DNA of 64,000 nt, from positions 4,690,334 through 4,754,333 of the forward strand of contig NC_045147.1 in NCBI RefSeq assembly GCF_008831285.2, written 5' to 3'. The DNA comes from Nymphaea colorata. Its lineage: Eukaryota > Streptophyta > Magnoliopsida > Nymphaeales > Nymphaeaceae. Shown in pieces: positions 58,650 to 64,000 of the stretch. The notes below the pieces were generated by a model, which ran no database searches, was not told where the DNA came from, and saw only the letters and a list, made by a program, of their open reading frames with translations. A program made the translations under genes and the position numbers. Numbering within the stretch: position 1 is the first letter of the stretch; the number at the start of each line of letters is the position of its first letter.

Positions 58650-59580
58650 GAGTCAGTGATGCGATACCAATGTCATGCAAGACAATATAGATGAATTGAT
58701 TAAAAATGCATTTGGAGTATATTTAGAAAATATGACTGATGAGCATGTAAATGAGGACATAGAAGATAAAGGTTTACAAAGTAATGTATGTGCTCAGATG
58801 CTCAATGATACTAAACAATAAATATATCTTAGATGTGAGAAATTCTAGAAGTTATCTGTTATTTTTTAGTTCTATCATATAAAGTGTCTGTATGGGTAGA
58901 GCAATAAATGGTTTGGTATGTTATTTGAATAATTAAAAGAAGCATTTTCTGAGGGCATGCAAATACCAAAGGCATATTATGAAATGAAAAAAGTTATTTG
59001 AACATTAGGTATAACTTGTGAAAACATAGATGCATGTCCTTAGTTATTTTGAAAAGAATATGTTGGCAAAGAAAAGTGTGATGTTTGTAATGGTTTAAGA
59101 GGGAGAGAGGATGCAAAACAAAAAAATAATACTACTAATGAAACACAAAGTAAAACTCAAATAATTGCAGCCAAAAAAATTTGTCACTTTTCGATAACAC
59201 CAATGGTTCAAATATTGTATCCATCTTCAAAAAATTGTTTCAGAAATGAGATGGCATGATGAAAGGTGTTAAAGATGGTATACTAAGACATATTGTGGAT
59301 TCATTAACTTGGAGATCCTTTGATGAATTACGTTCATCCTTTGCATTAGACAGTCGCAATGTTCAACTCAGTGTAGCAAGTGATGCTTTCAACTCTCATC
59401 ATATGTTGAACACAACATATAGTATCTGGCTGATCATTATTGTTGTATATAATCTACCACCATAGATGTGTATGAAGTAGTCATACATAATTTTGTCTTT
59501 GCTAATGTCAAGACTAACTTCTCCAAAAGAAAAGATCAATGTTTACTTAAAAACCTTTAATTGATGAATGGAAGCTATTC
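58650..59580 (+). pseudogene. CACTA transposase TNP2 fragment
   Basis: The plus strand, with stops and shifts, follows the TNP2 signature. YLRCEKF and YHIKCLYG then SNKWFGMLFE (about 58,820-58,930). LKEAFSEGMQIPKAYYEMKK, then LGITCENIDACP, and KEYVGKEKCDVCNG (to about 59,090). Then DGILRHIVDSLTWRSFDE, FALDSRNVQLSVASDAFN and TTYSIWLIIIVVYNLPP (59,272-59,465), ending near MCMK and INVYLKTF. TNP2 is the catalytic DDE transposase of CACTA elements. At least five stops make this copy dead, and the C-terminal half is absent. Confidence 0.8.
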
Positions 59581-60158
59581 TGGAATGTTGTTGTAGAAGC
59601 TAAGCTTTCAAATGCATGCAAATAACTATTCTCTACACTTGATTGAACTATCAAATAACTATCGAAAGATGTAACATTTTCAAAGTATAACATCTTATAA
59701 CAATGATAATACAAATATAATTTGAAATGACATACTTGTTAATGAAGTAGTCATTGAGTGTATTTTTATTTCTTTTAAATTTTTCTATTCTTTGTTTTTC
59801 TTTTTTGTATGTTTTCTACTTGGTTCTTCCACAAAGATAAATGATTCTACAACCTATTCTAGGTTCTTAGTCATTATAAATCATGTGATATTATTGCACA
59901 AGTATGGTCATATTCATGCAAATTTATGCTAGTTTTTTTTTCATCTTTTCATAAGTCATTTATTGATTGAAATATCTCATTGTTTTTCACTTATTCACCA
60001 TTCATTGGGTTGCATATGGCTGAGAGTAGACTGTTCCATGATATGTGTGATAGTATACATTTGAAAGGAGATGAAGCTAGTACAAGTATGAATTACTTCT
60101 AGTCTTAGCTACTTATACTTTACTTGTTTTTAATTTCTAACTCACATATTGCATATTT

Positions 60159-61110
60159 AGGTCAACAACGTTCATAAAAGAAGAAAAGAAGACTTTATTG
60201 TGCTTTAGATACAATGAAGCCAGGTTCACAAAAGTTTAAAGTAAAAATTCACAAGTATGGTCAACCAATAGATGAAAATGCTCAGAAGTTGAACACATTT
60301 ACCAGTACATTGGCACAAAATTTGAAAGCCACATCACTTACCTACTACAAATTAGAAGAATTACTTTATATCAGCAAGGATGATGTGTAGCAGCAGCATC
60401 ATGTCTTGGTAATTAAATGTTTTTTTTTTGGTTTGTTTAAAATCAATGCAAAATATTTTTCCATTAGTAATGATATTTTTCTATTGTTGTCTTGTAGGAA
60501 AAATATGAAGGCCATGGGAATACAAATACATAGGTGATAAAAGACTACCAAATATTATGGAGCAGTTGGAGATGCAAATTGAGAAAATTTTACAAAAAAT
60601 ATAAAACATTGGATAATTGTATGGAACACTGTAAGATCACAATCCCTAAATATCAATAAAGGTGCTTGATTTGACATTTTGAAAGTAGAAGTTCAATGGT
60701 TTGTGTAGTTCAATTTAAAAAATATATCCTTCTCTCTTTCTCCCTCTTTCTCTATTGTATCATGTGAGTATGACACAATTCAATTTGGGTTTGGTTTTAA
60801 CTTAATCAAGTTTTTAATTTTTTATATTGTTGTAGGAGCAAAGTGAAAAAAATAGTGAACCATGCCATGTCAAATTTTCCTCATACTACTGGCACAAAAA
60901 GCTTAATTGATTTTTAGTAGAAAACATAATCTCATTAATCAAATCATCTTATTTGTCATTGTTTGCTTAAATATATTATTAGTTATCTAGTTTATGTAGA
61001 TTCTAGAGGATGTACTAGAAGTCTTTATGTGCTGATGTTTTCACTATATCACAAACAAGTACAAGAAGAGACTGACATAATCCATCAACTAATGAAGCAG
61101 TTGTAAGTCA
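60159..61110 (+). pseudogene. CACTA second ORF fragment (Transposase_24-like)
   Basis: MKPGSQKFKVKIHKYGQPID, then ENAQKLNTFTSTLAQNLKAT and TYYKLEELLYISKDD (about 60,213-60,390), resembles the Ptta/En/Spm plant transposase family (PF03004) pattern in which a 'G.P...N...L...LG' block precedes a W-containing motif. Near 61,035-61,105 FTISQTSTRRD and NPSTNEAVVSHI resembles its 'T+.DG..VNE......I' motif. Introns or stops separate the blocks. Confidence 0.5.
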
Positions 61111-62574
61111 TATAGCCCATTATTATTAGCAAGGGTGTGTTGAAAGTTTTTAAGTGCACATATTTTTTGAACTCACATAAATTTGTAGGCTCAGATCAAT
61201 AAATCAATGTCTAAACTACCTGGAGGGGCCAAAGATGATCACCTCCAAATGATTTTTTCTTCTAAAAAATGATGGTGACAAAAGAATATGGACAAATGCA
61301 TATATATAGGATGGGAGTCAAATCATTAGAGTTTTTCAGTTCCTAGTCGAACAGAAGTAATGGCACAAAAGACAATTTTGCATGGAGAGGTACATTATCT
61401 GTCTATATGTGTGTGTGACAATTGTATATATATGTATATATAAAAAATTGTTTCATGTTCTGACAATTTTCAGAGATTTTTCTCTAAAAAATCCAAAATT
61501 TCAGTGTATTATTGACATCCCTAATTTATGTGATTGATGTAAGCAATGACTAAAAAAATAGTACTGTTGATTACTTGTGTTTGGCTTCTTCTTCATGAAC
61601 TATTCATGTTGAGATGTCAGTAGACATCTCCAGTTCCTATCATTTTTCATTTTCCTTTGTTTCTTTCTTCTGAACAAACACTCATGAAGGTCTCATTTTT
61701 CTATGTTTTCTTCTATAAGGCTAGAGATGACAAATTCTGTGTGAGTATTAGCTCTAGAAAATAGCCCATCTATCGCCTCATCCATGAGCGGTGTCTCATA
61801 GCATTCTTGTTTGTTTTGGGAAACTAATTGGTCGGTAGGCCTTCTCTTCTTATTCTTTAGATTAGTGTCTCATGTTTTGTTCATACATGTTTTCTTTTTT
61901 CTTTCTAGTTATGATTTTAAGCATCTTAGCTTTTGTTATTTGATTGAATCTTATCAAGTTTTGAGAGTTAGGTTGATTTCAATGTAACTGATCTGGAGCA
62001 TATTTATTTGCAACTTGTTTCCTGAGTAGCCTGGCCGAGTGTAATGGGAATTGATCAGTAAACTCACTGAAGTATTGAGAAAATGGATAGCTCTTGCCAG
62101 TAGGCCCATGTTTGACCTACTTTTAGATGGTAGCATCACAGAGAACAAGTAAAGTTGATGCATGAAATTATGTTTTTGAATTAATGCTAAACTGGTTTTT
62201 GGAGTCTTTTTCTCTTATCACGAACTTCAATAATAGTGCATCGTCTAGGCTTGTGCTTCCATTAGCTAAGCAATCAAATCAGAATGTACTAAGAGATGCT
62301 GACAAAAAAGCACTATATGGACTAATCAGTTGAACAAGGACCCTCAGCCAATCAAGCGATGAGACTTAAGTCATGACATATCAAAAACTAAAGAGGAACT
62401 ATTGTGCGCAGCCTGTAGATGGGAGTTCATATACTTGGCATGATAATTACCCAAGTGGTGTCACCTTTATGGAGCACAACCACATGCCCTAGAAGGGAAT
62501 ATTGCTTGCATTTGTCCTTTAAGGAGCTTATTCCAAGGTCATAGAGCTTTATAAGCATTGCTTTTTCAGTTCCT
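61111..62574. other. Interior of CACTA span, no gene recognised
   Basis: ATTATTGACATCCCTAAT near 61,507-61,527 is a lone hAT-MITE-like terminus (complement ...GGGATGTCAATAAT) without a partner. The minus-strand ORF 61,954-62,163 has no recognised domain. Confidence 0.35.
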
Positions 62575-62688
62575 TAAGGGTCCATTTGGTGATGGTAACA
62601 AATTGTTACTGCGCGATGAATCTACCCCAATTTTTTGGTAGGTTCATGAGACAGCAACAAATTGTTACAATTGCCAAACAGCCCCTAA
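62575..62688. mobile_element. Short fold-back MITE (about 114 bp)
   Basis: AAGGGTCCATTTGGTGATGG then TAACAAATTGTTAC at the left is mirrored at the right by TTGTTACAATTGCCAAACAG then CCCCTAA. Typical of tiny hAT- or PIF-like MITEs. No target duplication was confirmed. Confidence 0.6.
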
Positions 62689-63850
62689 GAAGCTTTTAAG
62701 TAATGCTATTGCTGAGAGCTGTGGTTTTGGGGAGATTCTTATCATCCCTTGTTCGAACTATGAAATATAAGGGAAATAATTTGTCATCCCTTACAGCAAT
62801 AGATGTCCTTGGACAGAATTCTCAAGAACTTGTCATAGTGGTGTATTCCAAAATCTGTTTATTTAATGTGAACCCTTGTTGTATTTGTATCAGAAATCTC
62901 ATTTCCATTGCAGACCTAGGCAGAATGCTGTTGGGAGGATTACCATTGAAGTGATGGCATTTCAAGTACTAGTGTTGGTGTGCACCTTCAATGTTTCACT
63001 GTACATTCCTAATTTCATTTCTCTATGAACTTGTACTGAACAAATGGATGATTAGACACTCTTCAAGTTGATACGTTGCTGTAATTTTGTGTGTCATGAT
63101 TTAAAAATTTATTTTTGGATCCTAAATGGTTATCACCCTTTGATCATTTAAGGAGTTGTGCTCTGAGTACCACTTTTATGCTACATTTGGATGTTATTGA
63201 TATGTTGCATAATGCACAGTTCGAACTTTTAAGCATGTTCACATACTATTGCCTGGAAGATGGTAAATCCTAATTCATGGAGGACTTCACTGATCCACCA
63301 TGTAATAAACTATTTGGTCTCAGTTTCATGCACCTCACGATGTTAATCTTCACATGATTTCAAGAAGTTATAGATTTGACACACTAAAAGCCATATTTGT
63401 AGCAACTGGAGTTGTGAGAGAAAGAGCGGCAGAGTTCCCATAGTGCTAATACACAGTCAACTTGGGGAGTCAAAGGGTTTTTTCAAAAAAAAAAATTATT
63501 GCAATATTTTGTTACTAATAGTGAAGAGTGAGTAATCCAGCATGAAACTATTTTTCATGCATCATGTCATTAGAAAATGTTAACCAATTGCAAAAAAAAA
63601 AAAAAATCTTTACTAATGCCCAAGTTGCTCCCAAACTACACCAAACCGAAATTTGCAATATAGATTTTGTTGTTATAGATAATTAATAGCAAAAGTTTTT
63701 CGTTGCCGAATCTTAACCATTAGTAACAAACATCCTTTTCATTGTTAATGGATTTAGTGTGGGGACTTCTAGTAACAGACATTGTCATGCAGGATTTTCG
63801 TTGGTAAAAATATCTAGCCACAAGGATCCTTTGTTATTAAAGGTGGTTTC
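62689..63850. other. No gene recognised; 3' subterminal part of the CACTA span
   Basis: ORF 62,703-62,954 (83 codons) has no recognised domain. From about 63,590 short TTAGTAACAAA/TTGTTATTAA-like words in both orientations suggest CACTA subterminal repeats. Confidence 0.35.
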
Positions 63851-63860
63851 TCTTGTAGTG

Positions 63861-64000
63861 AACCCAGCTCAAAGGGCCGGTTTTGGTGAAAAATATAGGC
63901 CTACTGGCCAAGCAGGCTGGGGCTTGGCAACCTGCCTCACAGTGCACTGCGCTTTGTGCATGGCAGCACTGAGCATGGCCAAGGGCCAAGGCACCCGGCA
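63861..64000. other. Window edge, GC-rich
   Basis: GGGCCGG/GGCCAAGC words resemble the GC-rich ends of the MITE at 23,593-23,865, but no terminus could be defined before the window ends. Confidence 0.25.

Larger units (their letters stand above)
58180..63860 (+). mobile_element. CACTA (En/Spm-type) transposon, decayed
   Basis: The left end CACTACAAGA at 58,180 and right end TCTTGTAGTG at 63,851-63,860 form a perfect 10-bp terminal inverted repeat. The span contains remnants of the two usual CACTA genes: a TNP2-like transposase (58,650-59,580) and a second ORF of the Transposase_24 type (60,159-61,110). The subterminal repeats of the two ends look different, and the 3-bp flanks (GAT left, AAC right) do not match. 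The two ends may therefore come from different elements. Confidence 0.5.

Noticed and set aside
62703-62954. 83-codon ORF, possible captured gene fragment
   Set aside because: Hydrophobic start but no motif I can place; kept as unassigned sequence.

Overview
This window looks like a gene-poor, transposon-rich stretch of a flowering-plant nuclear genome. The evidence is plant-type Ty1/copia and Ty3 LTR retroelements with tRNA-primer binding sites, plant LINEs, hAT and CACTA DNA transposons, many small inverted-repeat elements (MITEs), TA/GA microsatellites, and one intact plant-style AHA1 co-chaperone gene with GT-AG introns. The species cannot be named from the sequence alone. All homology calls come from reading translated motifs; no database search was run.

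Only two host genes are supported. At 1389-1652 (minus) there is a single-exon gene for an 87-residue one-pass membrane protein with a TATA box upstream. At 35954-37593 (plus) there is a three-exon gene for a 350-residue activator of Hsp90 ATPase (AHA1). AHA1 sits in a roughly 6 kb block (about 35.05-41.07 kb) with little recognisable transposon sequence.

Layout. 0.6-1.0 kb: end of a CACTA-like element. 2.9-3.4 kb: hAT-type MITE. 4.2-9.1 kb: a minus-strand LINE split by a 3.4 kb hAT element that carries a decayed transposase. 9.1-14.65 kb: a second minus-strand LINE with ORF1 and ORF2 remnants. 14.7-18.3 kb: AT-rich sequence resembling retroelement LTR or leader. 18.28-27.87 kb: a copia element with both LTRs, primer site and polypurine tract. 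It is interrupted at 19.1-24.8 kb by a Ty3-like element with a 3.5 kb LTR and a plant-mobile-domain-like ORF, and that ORF is itself interrupted by a 273 bp MITE. 28-33 kb: AT-rich LTR-like sequence with two tandem arrays. 33.5 kb: tRNA-headed SINE-like sequence, then two MITEs. 35-41 kb: AHA1 and flanks, with a fold-back at 39.1 kb. 41.08-44.65 kb: a second copia element with a matching 5-bp target duplication and internal deletions. 44.65-48.4 kb: plus-strand LINE fragments. 49-51.7 kb: LTR-like sequence with a TATA box, ending in a TA/GA microsatellite. 53.9-55.2 kb: CACTA subterminal repeats. 56-57.5 kb: further MITE copies. 58.18-63.86 kb: a CACTA element with TNP2 and second-ORF remnants.

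No mobile-element ORF in the window looks intact. The value of the window is mostly its readable insertion history: nested elements with recognisable target-site duplications. I found no convincing undescribed gene system. The least ordinary items are the mobile-domain-bearing Ty3-like element with no visible pol, the 168 bp tandem array, and the fold-back at 39.1 kb.
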